Assembly: GCA_029261215.1 (NCBI GenBank)
Contig: JAJDBT010000071.1
Location: 1 to 37,407, forward strand
DNA length: 37,407 nt
Source of the DNA: Nitrospirota bacterium
Lineage (GTDB): Bacteria > Nitrospirota > Nitrospiria > SBBL01 > JAADHI01
Direction: 5' to 3'
Shown: positions 1 to 7,140 of the stretch, one piece after another
Layout: the number at the start of each line of letters is the position of its first letter
Numbering within the stretch: position 1 is the first letter of the stretch
Made by a program: the position numbers and the translations under genes
Notes under the pieces: model-generated
What the model saw: only the letters and a program-made list of their open reading frames with translations
The model's database searches: none
What the model was told of the DNA's origin: nothing

Positions 1-412
<412 letters not shown>

Positions 413-481
413 GTTTGAACCTTTTTCAAAATTGATACTTTTATTGTTGCTTGATTCGCTATGTGTCAATACACACTATTT

Positions 482-534
482 AGTTTTCAAAGATCAAAAA
501 TTATCCCCGCATATATCTCTCTTTTATGCGGGGA
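482..534 (-). promoter_or_regulatory. rRNA leader: boxB-like hairpin followed by boxA-like element
   Basis: Read on the minus strand, a perfect 10-bp inverted repeat (arms 525-534 and 504-513, 11-nt loop) is followed by TGATCTTTGAAAACT (482-496), which resembles the boxA antitermination element of rRNA leaders. The order hairpin then boxA, just upstream of 16S, matches the nut-like boxB-boxA layout of rrn operons, where Nus factors bind to prevent premature termination. The hairpin is followed by a short T run, so it could instead act as a terminator for tyrS. The leader position favours the antitermination reading. Confidence 0.55.
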
Positions 535-596
535 CCATCTTTTGGATATTCCCATCTGAGCGCGTGTTTTTTCCCACTGCGCTTGCGAAGTTTCGT

Positions 597-626
597 GTTA
601 TACCATTACCAGAAATTAAAAGTCAA
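597..626 (-). promoter_or_regulatory. Sigma-70-type promoter of the rRNA operon
   Basis: On the minus strand TTGACT (621-626) is separated by 18 bp from TATAAC (597-602), with an A/T-rich stretch upstream that could act as an UP element. Initiation near position 590 would give a leader of about 180 nt before 16S. The -35 hexamer contains the TGA stop codon of tyrS (623-625), so the rRNA promoter begins inside the preceding gene. Confidence 0.7.
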
Positions 627-1825
627 ATCTTTTTAACTAAATAATACCGATTTTTTTTTCCAACCCTTATTTCCTTCTTATCTCCAACTTTAATTACTAT
701 TTTATCTAAAGGGTCGTTCACTTTTTGTTGGTTTACTTCAACGGCACCCTGCACTATCAGTTGGCGGGCTGCCCTTTTACTTTTTGCCCATCCCTTTTGA
801 ATGATTAAATCAATAATACTCAAGGGTTCACTGTCCTCTATAATAATAACCGGAATCTCCGCTTCTGTTTTTCTGCCAACGGTTGTGTCAAAGTGGTCAC
901 GGGCTTTTTGGGCCTTCTCACTATCGTAAAACTGTTCGACCATATAAAAAGCCAAGCGGAGTTTCGATTCCATCGGATGAAGCTGCCTCACCTCTGCCAG
1001 GTCTTCACTTGTCAACAGCTCATAATATCGATACATTAATTCGTCATGAATAGACATAATCTTACCAAACATTTCAGAAGGGGTGTCCGTTAGCGCAATA
1101 TCATTCCCAAAACTCTTACTCATTTTCCTCTGCCCGTCTGTTCCTTCGAGCAAGGGAAGGGTCATCACGACTTGTTGGGATTGACCATACACTTTTTGTA
1201 AAACCCTTCCGACGAGGAGATTAAATTTCTGATCTGTTCCGCCTAGTTCAATATCTGCTTTCAAAACAACAGAATCGTACCCTTGAATAAGCGGATAAAG
1301 AAATTCGTGAACTCCGATTGGCTGGGATGACTGATAGCGTTTTTGAAAATCATCTCTTTCCAGTAGTCTTGCAACCGTGTATTGAGATGTTAAGTAAACC
1401 ATCTTCTCAGCGGTCATGACATCCATCCATTCACTATTAAAGCGAATCGTCGTCCGCTTCGGATCTATCACCTTAAAGATCTGTTCTTTATACGTTTCAG
1501 CATTCTTGAGTACGTCTTCACGTGTCAAAGGCGTTCTTACTTCAGAACGTCCTGTAGGGTCTCCAATCATCCCCGTAAAATCCCCGATCAAAAAGAGAAT
1601 TTCATGTCCTAAATCCTGAAACTGCCTCATTTTTTGCAGGAGAACGAGATGACCAAAATGTAGCCGTGGCGCCGTCGGATCGATTCCGACCTTCACCCTC
1701 AGAGGTCTTTTTTCCAGAATGGCTTTTTTAAGCTTTTCTATTAATTTTCCTTTTGGAACCACCTCTTCGGTGCCACGGGACAACAACTCAACAGCTTTTT
1801 CAAGTTCATTTAGAGATTGATCCAT
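623..1825 (-). CDS. tyrS: Tyrosyl-tRNA synthetase
   Basis: This 400-residue protein charges tRNA-Tyr with tyrosine in the cytoplasm. It is a class I aminoacyl-tRNA synthetase. The HIGH-type signature appears as HFGH at residues 56-59 and the KMSKS loop at 234-238, and GGTDQ at about 195-199 belongs to the tyrosine pocket. The C-terminal 65 residues form an S4-like tRNA-binding domain. HxGH together with KMSKS marks the TyrZ-like subgroup rather than the E. coli TyrS type with KFGKS. Length is normal. A TTG codon directly upstream (1826-1828) is in frame, but the ATG at 1825 is preferred; no strong ribosome-binding site helps decide. No T-box leader is visible upstream. Confidence 0.97.
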   Translation of the reverse strand: MDQSLNELEKAVELLSRGTEEVVPKGKLIEKLKKAILEKRPLRVKVGIDPTAPRLHFGHLVLLQKMRQFQDLGHEILFLIGDFTGMIGDPTGRSEVRTPLTREDVLKNAETYKEQIFKVIDPKRTTIRFNSEWMDVMTAEKMVYLTSQYTVARLLERDDFQKRYQSSQPIGVHEFLYPLIQGYDSVVLKADIELGGTDQKFNLLVGRVLQKVYGQSQQVVMTLPLLEGTDGQRKMSKSFGNDIALTDTPSEMFGKIMSIHDELMYRYYELLTSEDLAEVRQLHPMESKLRLAFYMVEQFYDSEKAQKARDHFDTTVGRKTEAEIPVIIIEDSEPLSIIDLIIQKGWAKSKRAARQLIVQGAVEVNQQKVNDPLDKIVIKVGDKKEIRVGKKNRYYLVKKI

Positions 1826-1844
1826 CAAATAAGGTGCCCCAAAC

Positions 1845-1905
1845 CTGACAATGTCAGAAATATCATGGCCAGACCATGATCCATACTAATGAATACGTCA
1901 TTATA
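1845..1905 (-). promoter_or_regulatory. Probable tyrS promoter -10 and tandem palindromes in the leader
   Basis: On the minus strand a perfect TATAAT occurs at 1900-1905, but no good -35 box lies 16-18 bp upstream. Two palindromes follow before the tyrS start: a 7-bp inverted repeat with a 5-nt loop (1862-1880) and a 6-bp palindrome with one central base (1845-1857). They could be operators or small RNA hairpins. Their function is unknown. Confidence 0.3.
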
Positions 1906-2005
1906 CAACCTCTTAGCTATTTTGGACACTAAACTAAAGGATAACACCTGAACAACCTAGGCGAAAGAATCAAGGCAGGACGACAAGAGAGATGAATGGG
2001 TGCTC

Positions 2006-2377
2006 CTATCGGACAACAGATCCAAGGGAAAGAAAGGGAGAGAGCGTTTTTAATTTTTTGTCTCCAATTCCCTTCACACGGGTAAGATCATTTAAAGTTT
2101 GAAACGGCCCTCGGGCTTCACGATCTTTAATGATTGATGCAGCAATCTTCGGCCCGATACCGGGGAGAGATGTCAATTCTTCCAAAGTGGCCGTATTAAT
2201 ATCAATTAATTCACGACCCTGTTCTTTTTGAGGGGATGGCGCATCAGAAGCAATGGCGGTACTGGGGACAATGACATGAGGCAGATCATTGAACTGTGCT
2301 TGTGACCAAAAACGAAAATAAAACACAGCACTAAAGATAGTAAGACAGAAGATTATTTTTCTTAAGAAAAGACTCAT
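2006..2377 (-). CDS. comEA: ComEA-like helix-hairpin-helix DNA-binding protein, membrane anchored
   Basis: This 123-residue protein has one N-terminal hydrophobic segment (about residues 6-26), a short polar linker, and a C-terminal pair of helix-hairpin-helix motifs (about 58-118) with the signature LPGIGPKIAASII and a second VKGIGDKKL hairpin. The ComEA family binds double-stranded DNA without sequence specificity outside the inner membrane and pulls it in during transformation. Short ComEA-like proteins are also common where competence has not been shown. It lies 31 bp downstream of gcvH on the same strand and may be cotranscribed. The pilin operon elsewhere in this window fits a possible DNA-uptake role, but no comEC is present here. 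Confidence 0.85.
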   Translation of the reverse strand: MSLFLRKIIFCLTIFSAVFYFRFWSQAQFNDLPHVIVPSTAIASDAPSPQKEQGRELIDINTATLEELTSLPGIGPKIAASIIKDREARGPFQTLNDLTRVKGIGDKKLKTLSPFLSLGSVVR

Positions 2378-2408
2378 AACGACCTCCTATTCTTCCAGGT
2401 GCTCTGGG

Positions 2409-2795
2409 TCAAGCTGTCTCATTTTCAAGAAAGGAAGCATATTCCTTTCCTGACATCAATGTATTCGCCTCTTTCGGGTCATTCATTTCAATCACAATGA
2501 CCCAGCCCTCACCGTAGACATCCTGATTAATTAATTCTGGGCGCCCTTCCAATGCCTCATTGACCGCGACAATTTTACCGCCGACAGGGGCATATAACAT
2601 AGACGTTGTTTTAGTTGATTCAATCTCGGTCACTTCATCACCATATTGAAGCATTGTCCCAAGTTTCGGAATTTCAAGATAAACAATATCACCAAGCGCC
2701 TCTTGCGCAAAATCGGAAATACCGATCGTCGCCCTCGACCCGTCTAAACGTACCCACTCATGTTCTTTATGATATAGAAGACTCTCTTGAATCAT
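2409..2795 (-). CDS. gcvH: Glycine cleavage system H protein (lipoyl carrier)
   Basis: This 128-residue protein carries a lipoyl arm that shuttles the aminomethyl group between the P, T and L proteins of the glycine cleavage system. The lipoylated lysine is K62 in the ESTKTTS motif. It is preceded by GDEVTEIES and followed by the conserved YAPVGGKIVAVN strand. Length matches the family. No gcvT, gcvP or lipoate ligase gene is nearby, so the gene stands alone. Isolated H proteins can also serve as lipoate acceptors in lipoylation pathways. It starts at an ATG at 2795 with only a weak purine-rich site upstream, and probably leads a two-gene unit with comEA. Confidence 0.95.
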   Translation of the reverse strand: MIQESLLYHKEHEWVRLDGSRATIGISDFAQEALGDIVYLEIPKLGTMLQYGDEVTEIESTKTTSMLYAPVGGKIVAVNEALEGRPELINQDVYGEGWVIVIEMNDPKEANTLMSGKEYASFLENETA

Positions 2796-2827
2796 TTCAT
2801 TTTCTCTACTAGTAAAAAGATGGGAGA

Positions 2828-2856
2828 GATATATACGAAATCGCTTACAATTTCAA
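2828..2856 (-). promoter_or_regulatory. Candidate promoter for gcvH-comEA
   Basis: On the minus strand TTGAAA (2851-2856) is separated by 17 bp from TATATC (2828-2833) in the 147-bp divergent gap between gcvH and thiD. The -35 is good and the -10 is moderate. Initiation would give a leader of about 25-30 nt. I see no equally convincing promoter for thiD in the same gap. Confidence 0.4.
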
Positions 2857-2942
2857 GAAGACAAGACAATTATTTGAGATTTTCTATTCAGAAATTATTT
2901 TTTCTTGACCATATCAAGAGATAGCAGTTAAAAGGAAGCACT

Positions 2943-3794
2943 ATGCCGCAGCACATCAGCCAATCAACCCAACACAACGAATCAAAAGCGGTTCCTATTG
3001 TCTTGACCATTGCTGGCTCAGATCCCAGTGGCGGGGCCGGGATTCAAGGGGACATCAAATCTATTGAAGCAAACGGGGCTTTTGCCATGTCTGTTTTGAC
3101 GGCAATTACAGCTCAAAACAGTGTCAGATTTTCATCAGCTATTGATCTTCCGATCTGGATGATTGAATCACAATTCACAACACTCATTCAGGATTTCAAA
3201 CTTTCGGGCATCAAAACAGGCATGCTGTCTTCCAAAAGGATTGTTAAAAGTATCGCCAAACTATTAAAGAAAAACCCGATCCCGAACTTTGTACTTGATC
3301 CGGTGATGCAGTCAAAAGACGGCACACACCTACTCAACCCGGAGGCGATTGAAGCACTGAAAAAGGAGCTCATTCCCCTATCAACATTACTAACACCCAA
3401 TATCCCTGAAGCCGAACAGCTGATCGGTAAAAACATTCGCACGCTTTCAGAAGTGGAAGAGGCTGCAAAAACAATTTTTAAATTGGGCTGTCGCGCCGTA
3501 TTGATAAAAGGAGGCCATCTGCTTCAATCGCCCGGAAGTGATATTCTCTTTGACGGAGAAAAAATCCAACACTTTAAGGGGGAATTCATCCAGACCTCAA
3601 ACACCCACGGAACGGGCTGTACCTATGCTTCTGCAATCGCAGCACATTTGGCTAGAGGAGAAACCTTAGAAACCGCGATATCCACTGCCAAACATTATGT
3701 CACTGAGGCCATACGATATAGTATTTCTATAGGGAAGGGGCAGGGCCCCACAAACCATTTTTATTTTTTAAAAACGAGAGATCATAAAGAATAG
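2943..3794 (+). CDS. thiD: Hydroxymethylpyrimidine / phosphomethylpyrimidine kinase
   Basis: ThiD phosphorylates 4-amino-5-hydroxymethyl-2-methylpyrimidine and its monophosphate to the pyrophosphate used in thiamine synthesis. The 283-residue protein shows the ribokinase-like fold of the family: the substrate-binding motif GSDPSGGAG at residues 25-33 near the N-terminus, and the anion-hole and catalytic motif GTGCTYASAIAA starting at 223. There is no fused ThiE domain. A ribosome-binding site (AGGAAG) lies 5-6 bases before the ATG. The gene is single, divergent from gcvH and convergent with the acetyltransferase gene, with only 8 bp between the two stop codons. Confidence 0.95.
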   Translation: MPQHISQSTQHNESKAVPIVLTIAGSDPSGGAGIQGDIKSIEANGAFAMSVLTAITAQNSVRFSSAIDLPIWMIESQFTTLIQDFKLSGIKTGMLSSKRIVKSIAKLLKKNPIPNFVLDPVMQSKDGTHLLNPEAIEALKKELIPLSTLLTPNIPEAEQLIGKNIRTLSEVEEAAKTIFKLGCRAVLIKGGHLLQSPGSDILFDGEKIQHFKGEFIQTSNTHGTGCTYASAIAAHLARGETLETAISTAKHYVTEAIRYSISIGKGQGPTNHFYFLKTRDHKE

Positions 3795-3802
3795 ACTACG
3801 AA

Positions 3803-4303
3803 CTAACTCACTGGCTCACCGACAGGACGCATATCAAGAGAAGGTGCATTCCGTATGCGAAAAACATCAAGGTCGACCAGGGCTCCTTTTGAAGAAAGAC
3901 GTGCCTGAACCCGTTCCTCAAACTGCATACCAATTTTTTTCAAGAGAGAAATCGAGGCCTGGTTTTCGGACATGGATCGTCCTTCGATCGTTTCCAGTAA
4001 CATCACCTCAAAACCGAAATCGACCACAGCTTGGCAAGCCTCACTCATATAGCCACGCCTTCTCTCTGTATGTTTTAGAATAAATCCTATTTCTGCTAAT
4101 TGGCTATCACGTTCCCAACGGATGAAACCTATGCTGCCAATGGGTTCTTCGGACGCTTTCAAAAAAATCGTCCAGTTACTGGGTAAACCCCTTAGTGTAT
4201 TGAGATCCACGCCCTGGAGAGAAGGGAAATCGTGTGGCCCCAGCCCTTGTTGTGAAACCAGTTCAAGACGTTTTGTCGTTAATGAAGGTGGAAACCAAGA
4301 CAT
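3803..4303 (-). CDS. GNAT-family N-acetyltransferase (RimJ/RimL-like)
   Basis: This 166-residue protein fits the acetyltransferase_3 branch of the GNAT fold. TKRLELVS near the N-terminus is typical of RimJ/RimL-like proteins. The acetyl-CoA loop appears as HTERRRGYMSEA (around residues 93-104), followed by a hydrophobic helix, and the N-x-x-S-x-x-L-L-K-K-I-G-M segment (around 115-130) is the conserved end of the fold. Such enzymes acetylate ribosomal protein N-termini, amino acids, antibiotics or other small molecules. The substrate cannot be read from the sequence. It is a single gene, convergent with thiD and divergent from the histone-fold gene. Confidence 0.88.
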   Translation of the reverse strand: MSWFPPSLTTKRLELVSQQGLGPHDFPSLQGVDLNTLRGLPSNWTIFLKASEEPIGSIGFIRWERDSQLAEIGFILKHTERRRGYMSEACQAVVDFGFEVMLLETIEGRSMSENQASISLLKKIGMQFEERVQARLSSKGALVDLDVFRIRNAPSLDMRPVGEPVS

Positions 4304-4335
4304 AAAAAAATCCGTTTATTTATAAATGTTTTCCC

Positions 4336-4365
4336 TTGCCTTTATTTAATAAGCTGGCATAGAAT
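4336..4365 (+). promoter_or_regulatory. Candidate sigma-70 promoter of the histone-fold gene
   Basis: TTGCCT (4336-4341) and TAGAAT (4360-4365) are separated by 18 bp in an A/T-rich stretch directly before the small gene. The start would fall near 4372, leaving about 40 nt of leader before the GGAGG site. The -10 matches consensus at five of six positions. Confidence 0.5.
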
Positions 4366-4412
4366 GTCGGCGAATCAGGTTACTTTTGCTAAGCGAGAAT
4401 ATGGAGGAACGC

Positions 4413-4595
4413 ATGTCAGACATTTTGATTGTCAGTTCAAAAGTTAAAAAGTTCGTTCAGGACAAAGCCCAATTTAATACTTCAAAAGAGTTCTTGGATG
4501 CATTAAGCCAATCCGTTGAAGGGATCTGCAACGAAGCAATTGAAAAAGCCCGCAAAGACAAACGCAAAACCGTAAAAGCAAGAGACCTCTCTTAA
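4413..4595 (+). CDS. Bacterial histone-fold protein (Bd0055/HBb-like)
   Basis: This 60-residue basic protein looks like a single minimal histone fold. A short first helix begins near SSKVKKFVQDK, a long central helix runs from about residue 22 to 48 (SKEFLDALSQSVEGICNEAIEKARKDK), and the RKTVKARDL loop and third-helix start resemble the RKTIKAEDI segment of archaeal histones. The third helix is truncated, as in the small histone of Bdellovibrio. By family, such proteins form dimers and bind and bend DNA. The start is fixed by GGAGG five bases before the ATG at 4413; upstream in-frame ATG and TTG codons lack this. It stands alone behind its own promoter. DUF1931-type function is the main alternative. 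Confidence 0.85.
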   Translation: MSDILIVSSKVKKFVQDKAQFNTSKEFLDALSQSVEGICNEAIEKARKDKRKTVKARDLS

Positions 4596-4599
4596 TTTT

Positions 4600-4638
4600 G
4601 TTCAGGAAAGGGCTTTCAGTTCAAGTCCTTTCCTGAAC
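4600..4638. terminator. Long hairpin between the histone gene and the cyclase gene, likely bidirectional terminator
   Basis: A perfect 12-bp inverted repeat (4600-4611 with 4627-4638), extendable by one G-T and three further pairs to a 7-nt loop, lies between two convergent genes, 4 bp after the histone-gene stop and 16 bp after the cyclase stop. The flanks lack a strong T run on either strand, so termination would be inefficient or protein assisted. Its position between convergent stops supports the call. Confidence 0.55.
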
Positions 4639-4654
4639 TGAACACTTTTCACCT

Positions 4655-5815
4655 TCAATCACCCCTTTGTGAATTCCACCCAAAACCCGCTTGAGTTTGT
4701 TCTGCAGATCCCGCGATACATACCCGGTTTTTTCCATTCATCTTTGCGTTATACATTGCCGCGTCTGCTTTTCGGATGAGCATGTGCCGGGCTTTGGGTG
4801 TTGACACCTGATACCCCACATGTTCCTTAAGAGAAACAAGACCGATACTACACGTGAGGCACCCTTTTAATAAATCCGGTTTCTGCTTCGGATAAGACGG
4901 AATGGATTTGAACGCGCTCGATTGAATCGCTTCACGGACAGATTGGGCAACTTTATCCGCCTCTTCTAATCTCATTTTAGAAAAAATAATCGTGAACTCA
5001 TCTCCACCATAACGCGAAATGGTTGTGCCACTTGAAGGAACAATTTCACGAAGGATTGCACCCACATCTTGAAGCACTCGGCTTCCGGTTAAATGTCCAA
5101 ATTCATCATTCACTGCTTTGAAATGGTCCAAATCCAAAAAAAGGAGAATGAGGTCGTCATCTCGGCGCCGTTTTGCATTCTTGATTTCTTTGTCAAGCTT
5201 TGCATAAAAATATCGATCATTAAAAAGACCGGTTAAGCCATCCAGCTTAGACATCTCAATATGAGTTTTGGCATAGAGCACATTTTGAATCAAGGTCGAA
5301 GTATACCCTGCAAAAATCTCTAAAAGCTTCAATTCCTCTTGAGTATAATTTTTTTTATCTTTACGGTTAATCAGCTCAATTACGCCGCACACCGATTTTT
5401 CGATAATAATCGGAGCGCAAATAATGGATCGTGTTCTAAATCGGCTCACCTGATCTCTTTTAGGCTCAAAGCGCTTCACCACAGATAAATTTCTACCTAA
5501 ATAGGGTTTTCCCGAAAGGTAGGTTGCCCCAACGATTCCTGCATTGATCGGCAGCTGAAGGCCCGGAAGATTGCTTGAGCCAAGACCAAACGAGGCGACA
5601 AAAACAAGTTCCTGATATTGCACCTTTTCTTTTTTTCGAAAAGGATTATCTAGTAAAACTGAGCCCGCCTCGGAAGGCACAAACTGATTCGCTTTATTTA
5701 AAATTTCCTTTAAAACCTGATCAAGCGCAGGACTCCCCTCCTGGAGTTCCTTCTGCTGCCGCTCTCGACTCAAGAGCTGATTGAGTTGTTTTTTTTCAAG
5801 TATTTTTAAGTGCAT
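4655..5815 (-). CDS. GAF-GGDEF diguanylate cyclase
   Basis: This 386-residue soluble protein has a short N-terminal charged helix (1-28), a GAF sensor domain (about 30-180) and a C-terminal GGDEF domain (about 190-365). The active-site loop is an intact RYGGDEF, and DLDHFKAVNDEFGH is the metal and GTP-binding region. The domain should make cyclic di-GMP from two GTP. The inhibitory site RxxD five residues before GGDEF is missing (the region reads PSSGTTISRY), so product inhibition by that site is not expected. The GAF ligand is unknown. No membrane segment is present. The neighbouring pilus operon is a plausible c-di-GMP-controlled output, but this is inference from proximity. Confidence 0.93.
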   Translation of the reverse strand: MHLKILEKKQLNQLLSRERQQKELQEGSPALDQVLKEILNKANQFVPSEAGSVLLDNPFRKKEKVQYQELVFVASFGLGSSNLPGLQLPINAGIVGATYLSGKPYLGRNLSVVKRFEPKRDQVSRFRTRSIICAPIIIEKSVCGVIELINRKDKKNYTQEELKLLEIFAGYTSTLIQNVLYAKTHIEMSKLDGLTGLFNDRYFYAKLDKEIKNAKRRRDDDLILLFLDLDHFKAVNDEFGHLTGSRVLQDVGAILREIVPSSGTTISRYGGDEFTIIFSKMRLEEADKVAQSVREAIQSSAFKSIPSYPKQKPDLLKGCLTCSIGLVSLKEHVGYQVSTPKARHMLIRKADAAMYNAKMNGKNRVCIAGSAEQTQAGFGWNSQRGD

Positions 5816-5896
5816 AGTCCGAATAAAATACCTAAGCGGGAAAAAACTGTCAAGAAAGGGAAAGTCGAATCAAGGATTGTTTTAATGCCATAAAGT

Positions 5897-5922
5897 GATA
5901 GGCGTTTTTGATGGCGCCTATC
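5897..5922 (-). terminator. Hairpin downstream of the binding-protein gene
   Basis: A perfect 8-bp inverted repeat (5897-5904 with 5915-5922, 10-nt loop) lies 25 bp beyond the stop codon of the substrate-binding protein gene, in the gap before the cyclase gene. The minus-strand tail is only moderately T-rich, so this is a weak intrinsic-terminator candidate. Confidence 0.35.
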
Positions 5923-5946
5923 GATACTAATTTTCTTACGTTTATA

Positions 5947-7140
5947 TCATTCAGCGGGATTCCAAAAGGCTTCAAACCGTCCATTTCGAGTAATCCACAC
6001 AATATAGGGTGATTCGGTAACGTCTCCCTTTTCGTCAAACTCAAGGTGCCCCAAAGCACCGTCATATTTCATCTTTCGCATCAATTCAATAATCTTCGCG
6101 GAATCCGTACTGTTTCCCTCCGAGATGGCTTTTAGCAAAATATTGGCTGCGTCATAAGCATAAATCGCGTAGGGAGCCAGTTCCTCCCCAAATTTTTCTT
6201 TGTATTTTTTTAAAAAATGAGCCGCGTTCGGCAATTGCTCAATATCGGGCATAAAAGTGAGATACGTTCCCTCCGCTGCCTCACCCGCAATTTCTATAAA
6301 CTTTGGATCAATAACACCATCTCCGCTCATCATCGGAACATTTAAACCGACCTCCTTCGCCTGTTTAACCAAAAGACCGCCCTCAGGAAAAATCCCTCCA
6401 AAAAAATAAAGGTCGATGTTCTTTTCTTTTAAACTGGTCAATATGCCACGAAAATCCTTGTCCCCCTGAGTCAAGCCATCGAATGAAACAACCTCAATGC
6501 CTTGCCCTTCAAATCGGGCGAGACTCTTTCGAAATTCATCGGCCAGACCTTGGCCATAAGTGGTCTTATCATGAAGAACAGCGACGCGCTTGGCTTTCAG
6601 CTGTGTAAAGGTAAAGTCGGCCGCCACCTTACCTTGTTGATCATCCCGGCCTACCACACGAAATACATTTTTAAAACCTTGCTCCGTTAACCTCGGGTTA
6701 GTGGATGCGGGGGTAATCATCGGAATTCCGGCATCATGATACACAGAAGAGGCCGGTATCGACGCACTCGAATTAAAATGTCCCACCATCCCGACAATGC
6801 CAAGATTCACCATTTTATTGGCAACAGAAACCGCTTCTTTCGGATCATGCCGATCATCTCCGACTTCAAGACGAATCATACGTCCCATAATTCCGCCACG
6901 GGCATTCCATTCCTCCACGGCAATGCGCGCACCGCGTTCGACATCGCCTCCGATTTTGCTTTGATCGCCTGTCATTGGCCCGGCAACACCCACCAGGATC
7001 TCACCGACCACCTTTTCTCCTTCAGTACTCGGATTTTTTTTCTCACACCCCGCTCCTATGACGATTAGGAGAATAAGACTCAGAAAAATACAAGTCGGAC
7101 GACGTTTTTTTTGAACTAAAAAAAGAGACGTTTGAGCCAT
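5947..7140 (-). CDS. ABC transporter substrate-binding protein, branched-chain amino acid (LivK/Leu-Ile-Val-binding) type
   Basis: This 397-residue exported protein starts with a basic segment and a hydrophobic stretch ending in IGAGC (about residues 20-32), which looks like a lipoprotein signal although the -3 residue is not ideal. The rest is a type I periplasmic binding fold with family hallmarks: VGVAGPMTGDQSKIGGDVERGA at the start of the first lobe, GVVGMVGHFNSSAS-like loops binding the ligand, and YAYDAANILL near the end. Ligands of this family include branched-chain amino acids, amides and urea; the sequence does not decide. No permease or ATPase genes lie nearby. Its first 25 bases overlap the 3' end of the mrcB-like gene, suggesting coupled translation. 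Confidence 0.88.
   Translation of the reverse strand: MAQTSLFLVQKKRRPTCIFLSLILLIVIGAGCEKKNPSTEGEKVVGEILVGVAGPMTGDQSKIGGDVERGARIAVEEWNARGGIMGRMIRLEVGDDRHDPKEAVSVANKMVNLGIVGMVGHFNSSASIPASSVYHDAGIPMITPASTNPRLTEQGFKNVFRVVGRDDQQGKVAADFTFTQLKAKRVAVLHDKTTYGQGLADEFRKSLARFEGQGIEVVSFDGLTQGDKDFRGILTSLKEKNIDLYFFGGIFPEGGLLVKQAKEVGLNVPMMSGDGVIDPKFIEIAGEAAEGTYLTFMPDIEQLPNAAHFLKKYKEKFGEELAPYAIYAYDAANILLKAISEGNSTDSAKIIELMRKMKYDGALGHLEFDEKGDVTESPYIVWITRNGRFEAFWNPAE

Noticed and set aside
464-469. TTGACA in the rRNA leader as a second promoter
   Set aside because: The hexamer 17 bp downstream (CAATAA) does not resemble a -10 box.
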